A stretch of DNA of 64,000 nucleotides from UBA1930 sp943371535. GTDB lineage: Bacteria > Bacteroidota > Bacteroidia > Chitinophagales > Chitinophagaceae. The notes below the pieces were generated by a model. The model was not told the DNA's origin. It saw only the letters and a list, made by a program, of their open reading frames with translations, and searched no databases. Shown piece by piece: positions 52,674 to 61,600 of the stretch; position 1 is the first letter of the stretch; the number at the start of each line of letters is the position of its first letter. A program made the position numbers and the translations under genes. The stretch is taken from NCBI GenBank assembly GCA_943371535.1, contig CALRVE020000003.1, forward strand, positions 1 to 64,000. The letters are read 5' to 3'.

Positions 52674-53885
52674 ATGTCTTTTCAACAAAATAAATACCAG
52701 CAAATATTACATGGGCTGAAGGAGAAAATTAAGCAAGCCCGATTTAAAGCAGCATTAACTGCTAATGCACAGTTATTGGCTATTTATTGGGAAGTGGGAA
52801 AGACCATTCTACTAGAGCAAAAACAACAAGGATGGGGAGCAAAAATCATTGATAATCTCTCCCGTGACCTGAAATTGGAATTTCCCGATTTCAAAGGCTT
52901 GTCTGTACGAAACCTAAAGTACATGCGTTCATTTGCTGAAGCATACCCTGATGTTCTAATTGTGCAGCAAGCTGCTGCACAAATCAAATCTGGTAAAAAA
53001 TCAGCTTCTCCAATTGTGCAATCCACATTTGCACAAAGAGAAACTAAAGATTCTTCTTCATTTGTGCAACCACTGGTTGCACAAATTCCTTGGACACACC
53101 ACACTATCATTTTAGATAGGATAAAAGAGCAAGAACAAAGATTGTTCTACTTACAAAAAACATTGGAAAATGGTTGGAGCAAAAGCGTTCTATCTCTACA
53201 GATAAACAATAAACTTTTTGAAAGGCAAGGCAAAACCATCAACAATTTTGAAAGTACTCTTCTCGCAACTGATTCTGACTTAGCCAAAGAAACATTCAAG
53301 AATCCCTATGTGTTTGATTTTCTTTCTATGGGAGAAAAAATGCAGGAAAGAGATTTGGAAAAGGGACTCATCAATCACCTGAAAAATTTTATGTTGGAAC
53401 TGGGCAAAGGCTTTGCTTATGTGGGTAATCAGAAAAACATTCAAGTAGAAGGCGATGATTATTTTTTAGACCTGCTGTTTTATAATTATATCATGCATTG
53501 CTTTGTAGTTTTTGAATTGAAAATGGGCGACTTTAAACCTGAATATGCAGGCAAGCTTAATTTTTATGTGAATACCATTAATGGGCAATTAAAAGGAAAA
53601 TCTGATAAAGCTACTATTGGGGTTTTGCTTTGTAAAACACCTAACGAAACAGTAATTAAATATTCGTTAGAAGGTATTAAATCACCCATTGGTGTTGCTG
53701 ATTATAAGCTAGCCAATACATTGCCAAAACAACTCAAAGCAGGTATGCCAACAATAGAAGAATTGGAAAAAGAAATTGAAGGTGAATATGCTGAATTACT
53801 GAAACCTGTTGACAATAAAAAGGATAGTGTAAAGGAATTAGTAAAGGGGTTGAAGAAAACACCTATAAAGAAAAAGGGGAAATAA
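52674..53885 (+). CDS. DUF1016/YhcG-type PD-(D/E)XK nuclease-domain protein
   Basis: 403 residues. The N-terminal DUF1016 domain has LLAIYWEVGKTILLEQ, GWGAKIIDNLSRDL and FKGLSVRNLKYMRSFAEAYP; the linker ends AQIPWTHHTIILD; the C-terminal domain has FDFLSMGE, GDDYFLDLLFYNYIMHCFVVFELK (the nuclease core) and FKPEYAGKLNFYVN. Such proteins are widespread in accessory DNA and some are linked to restriction or other defence loci; function is unproven. The linker (nt 52959-53085) contains three palindromes of TTGTGCAA type that are translated. The gene is out of place in a pectin locus and lies between 33-bp direct repeats. Confidence 0.88.
   Translation: MSFQQNKYQQILHGLKEKIKQARFKAALTANAQLLAIYWEVGKTILLEQKQQGWGAKIIDNLSRDLKLEFPDFKGLSVRNLKYMRSFAEAYPDVLIVQQAAAQIKSGKKSASPIVQSTFAQRETKDSSSFVQPLVAQIPWTHHTIILDRIKEQEQRLFYLQKTLENGWSKSVLSLQINNKLFERQGKTINNFESTLLATDSDLAKETFKNPYVFDFLSMGEKMQERDLEKGLINHLKNFMLELGKGFAYVGNQKNIQVEGDDYFLDLLFYNYIMHCFVVFELKMGDFKPEYAGKLNFYVNTINGQLKGKSDKATIGVLLCKTPNETVIKYSLEGIKSPIGVADYKLANTLPKQLKAGMPTIEELEKEIEGEYAELLKPVDNKKDSVKELVKGLKKTPIKKKGK
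52959..53085 (+). repeat. Three TTGTGCAA-type palindromes within the DUF1016 coding sequence
   Basis: The stems are 10 bp (52960-52969 with 52973-52982), 8 bp (53014-53021 with 53029-53036) and 12 bp (53061-53072 with 53074-53085). They are read as IVQQAAAQI, IVQSTFAQ and FVQPLVAQI. Confidence 0.75.
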
Positions 53886-53916
53886 TGTACCCAGCTGATG
53901 AACAACAATGAAGCTT
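53884..53916 (+). repeat. 33-bp direct repeat, right copy
   Basis: Identical to 52543-52575. Here it continues into a full R3 reverse copy (GGCGTCGCACACTTGTAC at 53921-53938). Confidence 0.85.
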
Positions 53917-53920
53917 CAGT

Positions 53921-55027
53921 GGCGTCGCACACTTGTACGATATAACTTTATTGGGCTTTATCGAGGTGTGTGTTAAAACAAAAAAATTATGGAGAGATAT
54001 ATAAATATTGTTCAAGAACTAGTCAATAAAGGATTGATTAGTAAAAATAATGTTTATGATTATTCTGAAGATGAATTATTCTCTTCGTTTGATGACTTTT
54101 TTACTTTTTGTCAAGATAATTTAGATTTAAACACACATGGAATTTCTCCAGCAAGTTTCTACTATCATCAAGATTTTGGAATTAATGCAGGAGCAACAAT
54201 GAAGAATGGACATTACTTTATTGGTGTTTTTATGGGTGTAATATTTAAGCTTAACCAACTCTTTGAAGAAAGAAAAGAAATTTTTGCGGAAGATGATTTC
54301 TTAAAGTATAAAGTGGTTGCTGGTAAGAATAATATTAGCCCTCAATTTCTTTTGTTTCAAATTACAACCCTTTTTTTTTATTATCATGAGTACGGCCATT
54401 TATTACAAAAGAGCCAGAATGAGAATTTTTCTTTCACTGAAAATTTACAACCTACAGGGAATTTAAATAGAACTCCATTAGTTAGCCATGTTTATGAATT
54501 AGATGCTGATTGGTATGCTTCAAATAACATAATTTTTCATCTTTTACAATTTGCAAAAGGAAGCGAAAATGTGATAGAAAAAGAATCATTGGAGGCTGCT
54601 ATTAGCATGGGATTAGCTGGAATATTTACCTATTTTACTCTGACTTCTGCTGAATATGCATCAGTTTATTATGAAGAACGTTCTCATCCTCATCCACTAA
54701 TCCGAATAAGTTACATAATGCAATTCGCAGTTGAAGCATTGTCAGCCAATACCGAAAATGATATTGGGTTAAATCCTCAAAACATAATTAAAGATTCAAT
54801 AAAGCTTGCAGAGGCTTTGTTGATTAAGGAATATGGAAATGCTGTAGAAAATATTGGATTGAAATTTCTAGAAGAAGTTCAAAATATTGAAACGTATATT
54901 CAGAAAATCATTGCGGAGTCTGAAAATCATTTGAATTTAGCAAGAATAAAGTTAGATGCCAAACCACAATGATTTCTACGCTTCTATAAAGCCCAATAAT
55001 CATCCAACAGTACAAGTGTGCGACGCC
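53921..55027 (+). mobile_element. R3-bounded insertion carrying the HExxH gene
   Basis: GGCGTCGCACACTTGTAC (53921-53938) is the exact inverse of 55010-55027, and TTATTGGGCTTTAT (53948-53961) the exact inverse of 54986-54999. R3 reverse is on the left and R3 forward on the right, the same arrangement as in empty copies, but a gene takes the place of the R1/R2 cargo. No transposase is recognised. Calling it mobile is inference. Confidence 0.6.
53989..54972 (+). CDS. HExxH-motif putative zinc metalloprotein, accessory
   Basis: 327 residues without signal peptide or clear membrane anchor. Residues 133-137 read HEYGH and 170-174 ELDAD, the pattern of zincins in which Glu170 would be the third ligand (E-x-x-A-D type). 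The surrounding region, LFQITTLFFYYHEYGHLLQKS and HVYELDADWYASNN, is hydrophobic around the helix, as in M48-like or other gluzincin peptidases. I do not recognise the family. It is enclosed by inverted R3 copies and differs from the neighbouring pectin genes in theme. A toxin, defence or housekeeping protease role is equally possible. Confidence 0.7.
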   Translation: MERYINIVQELVNKGLISKNNVYDYSEDELFSSFDDFFTFCQDNLDLNTHGISPASFYYHQDFGINAGATMKNGHYFIGVFMGVIFKLNQLFEERKEIFAEDDFLKYKVVAGKNNISPQFLLFQITTLFFYYHEYGHLLQKSQNENFSFTENLQPTGNLNRTPLVSHVYELDADWYASNNIIFHLLQFAKGSENVIEKESLEAAISMGLAGIFTYFTLTSAEYASVYYEERSHPHPLIRISYIMQFAVEALSANTENDIGLNPQNIIKDSIKLAEALLIKEYGNAVENIGLKFLEEVQNIETYIQKIIAESENHLNLARIKLDAKPQ

Positions 55028-55171
55028 AATGTCGTTCAATTGAAATACAAAAGCTGGTTACCAAAATAAAAAAAACAATGTTCAATAAACTCAAACATAT
55101 TCTTTGTGCTACTTTGTGCCTCTGTGTCTTTGTGGTTCAAACAAAAGCTGGTTACCAAAATAAAAAAAAAA
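55003..55171 (+). repeat. R3 forward followed by a duplicated gene start (94-bp tandem repeat)
   Basis: R3 forward (about 55003-55070) ends AAAGCTGGTTACC. A near copy of the next gene's beginning follows: ATG at 55078 reads MFNKLKHILCATLCLCVFVV and ends at a stop about 34 codons on. The element's end AAAAGCTGGTTACCAAAA is then repeated before the true ATG at 55172. Confidence 0.82.
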
Positions 55172-58100
55172 ATGTTCAATAAACTCAAACATATTCTTCT
55201 TGCTGCTTTGTGCCTCTGTGTCTTTGTGGTTCAAACAAAAGCTCAGTTAATAGACAAATCTCCACCACCAATTCCTGTTGCACCAACAGTTTACAACAGA
55301 GAGCCTTATGAAGATCCATTGGTGAGTGGTATTAATAGAGAAGCCAGTAGAGCAACAGCTTATTCGTTTGCAAACCTGCAAGATGCTTTGCAAAATGATA
55401 GAAACAAGAGTGGTCGTTTCATGAGTTTAAATGGTGAATGGGATTTTGCTTTTGCTTTAAAACCTGGTGACGAACCCAAAGATTTTTATAAAAATCGTGT
55501 AAGTGGCTGGAAGAAAATTTTTGTACCCAGCAATTGGGAAATGCAAGGGTATGACAAGCCTATTTATAAAAGTGCTGTGTATCCTTTTAGGCCTGTGAAT
55601 CCTCCTTATGTTCCTAAAGATTATAATGGTGTTGGCTGTTATCAAAGAACGTTTACGGTGCCTGCTGAATGGAGAAACATGAATGTGAATCTGCATTTTG
55701 GTGGCGTAAGTAGTGCTTATAAAGTTTGGATAAATGGACAATTCTTAGGTTATGCCGAAGACAGTTTTTTGGGTAGTGAATTTAACATTACCCCTTATTT
55801 GCAAGAGGGAGAAAATGTACTTTCTGTTTGGGTAATTCGTTGGAGTGATGGTAGTTTTTTAGAAGACCAAGACCAATGGCGTTTGAGTGGCATACACAGA
55901 GAAGTTTTTGTACATGCAGAACCTAAGTTGAGAATTGCCGACTTTTTTTATCAAACCAAATTGGATAAAAATTATCAAGATGCTGTGCTGAGTATTCGCC
56001 CAAGGGTAGAGAATGTATCTGGCAAAACCATGCATGGTTATGTGGTGAAAGCACAGTTGTATGATGAGAAGAATCAGGCAGTTTTAGCAAATCCATTAAG
56101 CAAAAAAGCAGATGAAATTATCAATGAAATTCATCCACGATTAGATAGAGTGAAGTTTGGATTGTTAGAAGCAACCATTCAAAACCCCAAAAAATGGAGT
56201 GCTGAAGAACCCAATTTATACAAGCTAGTATTGAGTTTGGAAGATAGTATTGGCAATGTGTTAGAAGTAAAAACCTGTAAACTAGGATTTAGAAGTATTG
56301 AGTTTAGAAAAGAAGACAGTAAGCTGTTAATTAATGGAAAGTTGACTTATTTGTATGGGGTGAATCGTCCTGATCATCACCCAACAAAAGGCAAGGCTTT
56401 AAGCAGAGAAGATATTTTACAAGACATTAAAACCATTAAGCAGTTCAACTTTAATTGTGTACGCTTAAGTCATTATCCAAGCGATCCTTATTTGTTGGAT
56501 TTGTGTGATGAGTTTGGTATTATGGTTATAGATGAAGCCAATTTAGAAACACATGGTTTAGGTGGCAAATTAAGTCATGACGCAAGTTGGGCATCAGCTT
56601 ATATAGATAGAGCCAGTAGAATGTGTTTGAGAGATAAAAATCATCCAAGTATCATTATGTGGAGTTTGGGTAATGAAGCAGGCAGTGGTCCAAACCATGC
56701 AGCAATGGCAGCTTGGGTAAAAGATTTTGATATGACTAGGCCATTACATTATGAACCTGCATTGGGTAGCCCCAAAGAAGAAGGCTATATTGATCCAAGT
56801 AACTCAGCGTATTTAAAACCCAATGACCATAGCCATCGAATTCAAAATCCATTAGATCAATATTATGTAGATGTGGTGAGCAGAATGTATCCTGCTTTGT
56901 ACACAGCTCCTTTATTGGTGAATCAAAAAAATGGAGATCAACGTCCTATCTTTTTCTGTGAATATGCACATGCAATGGGCAATAGCGGTGGAAACCTAAT
57001 TGACTTTTGGAATCAATGGAGAAGCATGCCTAGAGTAATTGGTGGTTGTATTTGGGAATTTAAAGATCAGGGATTATTGAAGAAAGATAGTGCTGGTGTT
57101 GAATATTATGCTTATGGTGGTGATTATGGTGAAAAGTATTTTGACAATTTTACTATTAAAGGAATTGTTACTCCTGACGGAAGTCCTAAATCACCTATGT
57201 ATGAGTGTAAAAGAATTTTTCAACCAATAGAATGTACTTGGGAAAATGGAAAAATAAGGATACAAAATAGGAGTGTAGTTACAAATACCAATCGATATGA
57301 TGTGCGATTGGTATTAAAAGCAGATGGTAAAATTGTATTTTCAAAACAAATACCATCTTTCCATATTTTACCAGAGAAAGATAGCTTGTTTGATGTGGGT
57401 GTTTATTTGCCACAAGCAAATGCAACATATACTGAACAGTATATTGAATTACATTTTCTGTTAAAAGAATCCAATGCTTGGGCAGACAAAGGTTTTGAAG
57501 TGGCAAGTAATCAATTTTTATATTTTACTCCTACAACAAAAAATAATTCATTTATTCAAAAGAGTAAACCTAATTTCTTTTTGCAAGAATCTTTGAATGG
57601 AGTTTTAGTTAGTGGTAAAAATTTTTCTATGTTTTTTTCTAGGTTCGATAACGGCTTAAGTTCTTACATGATTGATGGAATTGAGCAAATAAAATCCCCA
57701 TTAATTCCCAATTTTAAACGACCATTAACCGATAATGATAAACGTGGTTGGAAACCTCAACGTAAATTAAAGCAATGGTATGATTACGAATTGAAATTAA
57801 CTTCAACAAACTTTAAACCATTAAAAGATGGGACTGTAATGGTTTCTATGCACTACAGTTTAATCAATGATAGTGCAACTGTACAGGTAGATTATACAAT
57901 TAATGATAAAGGAAGTATTAAAGTAGATTATCAATTGCAGGTAAAAAATGGTTTGCCCAATATTCCAAAAGTAGGTATGCAAATGGGGATTGATAGAAGT
58001 TTTGAAAATATAGAATGGTTTGGAAGAGGACCGTTTGAGAATTACATAGATAAACGAATAGCAGCCGATGTTGGTATTTATCAAAAACCTATTAATCAAT

Positions 58101-58474
58101 TTATGGAAACCTATATTGTGCCTCAAGAAAGTGGTAATAGAACAGATGTTCGTTGGATGCGTTTCACCAATACCAAACAACAAGGACTGTTAGTAGTGGC
58201 GGATAGTTTACTCAGTATGAACGCTTCTATTTATACTGATTCTATTATTCAAAATGCTAGGCATACAAATAAATTAGTAGATGCTGGTTTTGTAAAGGTT
58301 GATATTGATTTAATCCAAATGGGTGTTGGTGGAAATGATAGTTGGAGTGATGTGGCAGCACCATTAGAACAATACCAGATTAAAGCAAAACCATACCATT
58401 ACAGTTTTTATTTGATGCCCTATACAAAAACAAAGAAAGAAATAAGTGAAGATGTTAGAAAGATTAAGTACTAG
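55172..58474 (+). CDS. Secreted LacZ-like GH2 beta-galactosidase
   Basis: 1100 residues from the second copy of the duplicated start: MFNKLKHILLAALCLCVFVV, cut after TKA; the hydrophobic core LCLCVFVV is an R1 right arm. Domain order is complete LacZ type: jelly-roll (MSLNGEWDFAFALKPGDEP, VPSNWEMQGYDKPIYKS), immunoglobulin-like domains, TIM barrel with YGVNRPDHHPTKGKAL, acid/base Glu in MWSLGNEAGSGPNH and nucleophile Glu in IFFCEYAHAMGNSGGN, then Ig-like and beta-sandwich (WFGRGPFENYIDKR, NRTDVRWMRF). It probably removes galactose from pectic galactan or side chains. Confidence 0.92.
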   Translation: MFNKLKHILLAALCLCVFVVQTKAQLIDKSPPPIPVAPTVYNREPYEDPLVSGINREASRATAYSFANLQDALQNDRNKSGRFMSLNGEWDFAFALKPGDEPKDFYKNRVSGWKKIFVPSNWEMQGYDKPIYKSAVYPFRPVNPPYVPKDYNGVGCYQRTFTVPAEWRNMNVNLHFGGVSSAYKVWINGQFLGYAEDSFLGSEFNITPYLQEGENVLSVWVIRWSDGSFLEDQDQWRLSGIHREVFVHAEPKLRIADFFYQTKLDKNYQDAVLSIRPRVENVSGKTMHGYVVKAQLYDEKNQAVLANPLSKKADEIINEIHPRLDRVKFGLLEATIQNPKKWSAEEPNLYKLVLSLEDSIGNVLEVKTCKLGFRSIEFRKEDSKLLINGKLTYLYGVNRPDHHPTKGKALSREDILQDIKTIKQFNFNCVRLSHYPSDPYLLDLCDEFGIMVIDEANLETHGLGGKLSHDASWASAYIDRASRMCLRDKNHPSIIMWSLGNEAGSGPNHAAMAAWVKDFDMTRPLHYEPALGSPKEEGYIDPSNSAYLKPNDHSHRIQNPLDQYYVDVVSRMYPALYTAPLLVNQKNGDQRPIFFCEYAHAMGNSGGNLIDFWNQWRSMPRVIGGCIWEFKDQGLLKKDSAGVEYYAYGGDYGEKYFDNFTIKGIVTPDGSPKSPMYECKRIFQPIECTWENGKIRIQNRSVVTNTNRYDVRLVLKADGKIVFSKQIPSFHILPEKDSLFDVGVYLPQANATYTEQYIELHFLLKESNAWADKGFEVASNQFLYFTPTTKNNSFIQKSKPNFFLQESLNGVLVSGKNFSMFFSRFDNGLSSYMIDGIEQIKSPLIPNFKRPLTDNDKRGWKPQRKLKQWYDYELKLTSTNFKPLKDGTVMVSMHYSLINDSATVQVDYTINDKGSIKVDYQLQVKNGLPNIPKVGMQMGIDRSFENIEWFGRGPFENYIDKRIAADVGIYQKPINQFMETYIVPQESGNRTDVRWMRFTNTKQQGLLVVADSLLSMNASIYTDSIIQNARHTNKLVDAGFVKVDIDLIQMGVGGNDSWSDVAAPLEQYQIKAKPYHYSFYLMPYTKTKKEISEDVRKIKY

Positions 58475-58670
58475 GAGTTTGAACCACAAAGGCACAAGGG
58501 CACTAAGTTTCACGAAGTATTTCTTAGTGCTTCTTTGTGTACTTAGTGTCTTGGTGGTTCAAATACAGAAATAGAAAGACTTTAATAGCTTTAAAAATAC
58601 CAAATGAGGACAAAAGATTATCGGTATAGTTTTTATTCAATTCCTTATCAAGTAAAATAGAAAAAGTAAA
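58475..58670 (+). repeat. Complete R1 hairpin, near twin of the next gene's signal-peptide DNA
   Basis: The R1 at 58481-58563 (GAACCACAAAGGCACAAGGG to GGTGTCTTGGTGGTTCAA-type arm) differs by few bases from 58681-58763, which lies inside the next gene. About 105 bp between them show nothing recognisable. Confidence 0.78.
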
Positions 58671-61600
58671 ATGAAGAATTTGAACCACAAAGGTACGAAG
58701 GCACTAAGTTTCACGAAGTATTTCTTAGTGCTTCTTTGTGTACTTGGTGTCTTGGTGGTTCAAGCACAGAAAACCACAAGTTTCTCTCAATTAGAAAATG
58801 ATTTTCTCCATCCACCTCAATCTGCAAAGCCCTGGGTATTTTGGTATTGGTTGCATGGAGCAGTTTCTAAAGAAGGTATTACAGCCGATTTAGAAGCCAT
58901 GAAAGAAGTAGGTTTAGGTGGTGCATATTTAATGTTTATAAAAGATACCAACAGTACAAAAGTGGCTTATCAACCACAGGTTACTCAACTTAGTAAAGAA
59001 TGGTTTGCAATGGTCAGATTTGCCATACAAGAAGCTAAACGTTTAAACATTCAACTCGGCTTTCATGTAAGCGATGGATTTGCATTGGCTGGCGGTCCTT
59101 GGATAACACCTGAATTGAGTATGCAAAAAATTGTAAGTAGTAAAACTTATGTACAATCAGGCAATAATAATATTCAACTAGCACAACCAGAAACTAATGC
59201 TAACTATTATAAAGACTTAGCTGTATATGCGTACCCTTCAACATCTGTTATTGGGTTTCAAAAAAAGTTGACTATAAAAGTGAGTTCAAGCATAGGTAAT
59301 GCTCCACAAACTTTAGCTTATTTAGCTGCTAAAGGAGAAACCTTTAAAGCAGATAGCAACTGCTTTATACAATATGAATATGAGCAAGCGTTTACAATGC
59401 GTTCTGCAACTATTTACAGTACCAACAACTATCAAGCTTTAAGATTAAAAGTACAGTCAAGTAGTGATGGAGTTTTGTTTCATGATGTGCAACAACTCAT
59501 TCCTCCTCGTCATGGTTGGCAAGATAGTGATGAGCCGTACACGTTTTCAATTCCAGCAACTACAGCAAAATTTTTTCGTTTTATTTGGGATAAAAAGGGA
59601 ACTGAACCTGGAGCTGAAAACTTAGATGCAGCCAAATGGAAGGCTAGTTTAAAAGTAAAGCATATCATACTCAATGATAAACCAGTTATCGATCATTATG
59701 AAGCAAAGAATGGAAGTGTATGGAGAGTTGCTACTTCTGCAAATACTTTAACCAAAGCAGATGCCATTCCTTTGAAAAATATAATTAACCTTACGGGTAA
59801 AATTGATAAAAATGGAATGCTACAATATACTTTACCCAAAGGCAATTGGTCCATTGTAAGAATAGGTGTTACAACTACAGGACATAAAAATGAAACAGCA
59901 GGTGGTGGCAAAGGTTTAGAGTGTGATAAGTTTAATCCTGTTGCTGTAAAATTACAGTTCAATAATTGGTTCAATAAAATCTATCATTCAGTAGATACTA
60001 CAACTGCCAAAGAAGTTATCAAACTGTTTCATGTAGATAGTTGGGAATGTGGTAGTCAAAATTGGAGTAATAATTTCCCTGTTGAATTTAAGAAAAGAAG
60101 AGGCTACGATTTATTGCCTTACTTACCTGTAATGGCAGGTATTCCTATTGAGTCAACTACAAAGAGTGAACAAGTATTACATGATGTAAGACAAACTATT
60201 ACAGAATTAGTGAACGATATTTTTTATGGCACATTAAAACAATTGGTACAACAAAAAGGATTGGCATTTTCTGCTGAAAGTGTTGCTCCAACTATGTTGA
60301 GTGATGGTATGCTACACTATAAAAACGTAAACATGCCAATGGGTGAGTTTTGGAATAATAGTCCTACACATGATAAACCAAACGACATGCTAGATGCAAT
60401 TAGTGCAGCACATGTATATGGAAAGCAAATTGTTCAGGCCGAAGCCTTTACCACATTAAGAATGAATTGGAACGAACATCCAGGAAATTTGAAAGCTTTG
60501 GGTGATCGAAATTTTGCGTTAGGAATTAATAAAATGGTATTGCATGTAATGATGCATAATCCTTGGATGAAGAAACAACCTGGTGTAACACTTGATCCCA
60601 TTGGTTTGTACTATCAACGCAACCAAACTTGGTTTAAGCAAAGTAAGGTTTGGATAGATTATATGACTCGTTGCCAAGCTATCTTACAACAAGGAAAACC
60701 TGTGGTTGACGTAGCTGTGTTTACAGGAGAAGAATTACCACGTCGTTCTATTTTGCCAGATGCATTGGTGAATACTTTACCAGGGATTTTTGGTAAAGAA
60801 AGGGTAGAAGCTGAGCAAAAAAGATTACAAAATACCAATCAACCATTGAGAAAAATTCCAGATGAAGTAACTCATTCAGCCAATATGTTCGATGCCAATG
60901 ATTGGGTAAATCCGTTGAATGGTTATAATTACGATTCGTTTAATCCAGATGTTTTGTTGAATATGAAAGTAATCAATGGAAATGTAGTTACCCAAGGTGG
61001 TGCAGCGTATAAAATATTGGTATTTCCTGCACATACAAAAATGAATCCAGGTAATAGAATGAGCAATGCTTCTATCAAAAAAATTATTGAGTTGGTGAAT
61101 GCAGGAGCTACTGTTTTAATTGATTCAGCTTATAAAAAACTATTTGTTCAAAATGGTGTTGCTTTCAATTTTATTGGAGAAAAAAATATAATTGCTTCTA
61201 CGTTTGGTAAAGGAAAGTTTGTATTAACGCCTTTTGTTGCTGAAAGTTTCGAAACGCTAGGATTGCCAAAAGATGTAAAATTGTTAAACCATAAAGCAGA
61301 CTATAAAAAGCTTGCTTTTACACATAGAAAAATCAATGAAGCAGATGTATATTTTATATGCAATCAAAGTAGTAAACAAGAAACTTTTACCCTTGCTTTC
61401 AGAACCAAAAATAAATTTCCTGAATATTGGCATACTATCCTACCATCTGTTACTAAACTTAGAGATTGGTATGTAAAAGATAGCAGCACAGTTGTAACAA
61501 TAGAATTATTGCCATATCAAACCACATTTATTGTGTTTAGAGATAGTACTCAATTGTTGAAACGGGAAGGTGGTCATAATGTTAATGCTGTACCAAATGA

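Noticed and set aside
53921..55027. A classical insertion sequence
   Set aside because: Inverted repeats are present, but no transposase or clear target duplication is seen; the enclosed gene is HExxH type. It is kept only as a repeat-bounded insertion.
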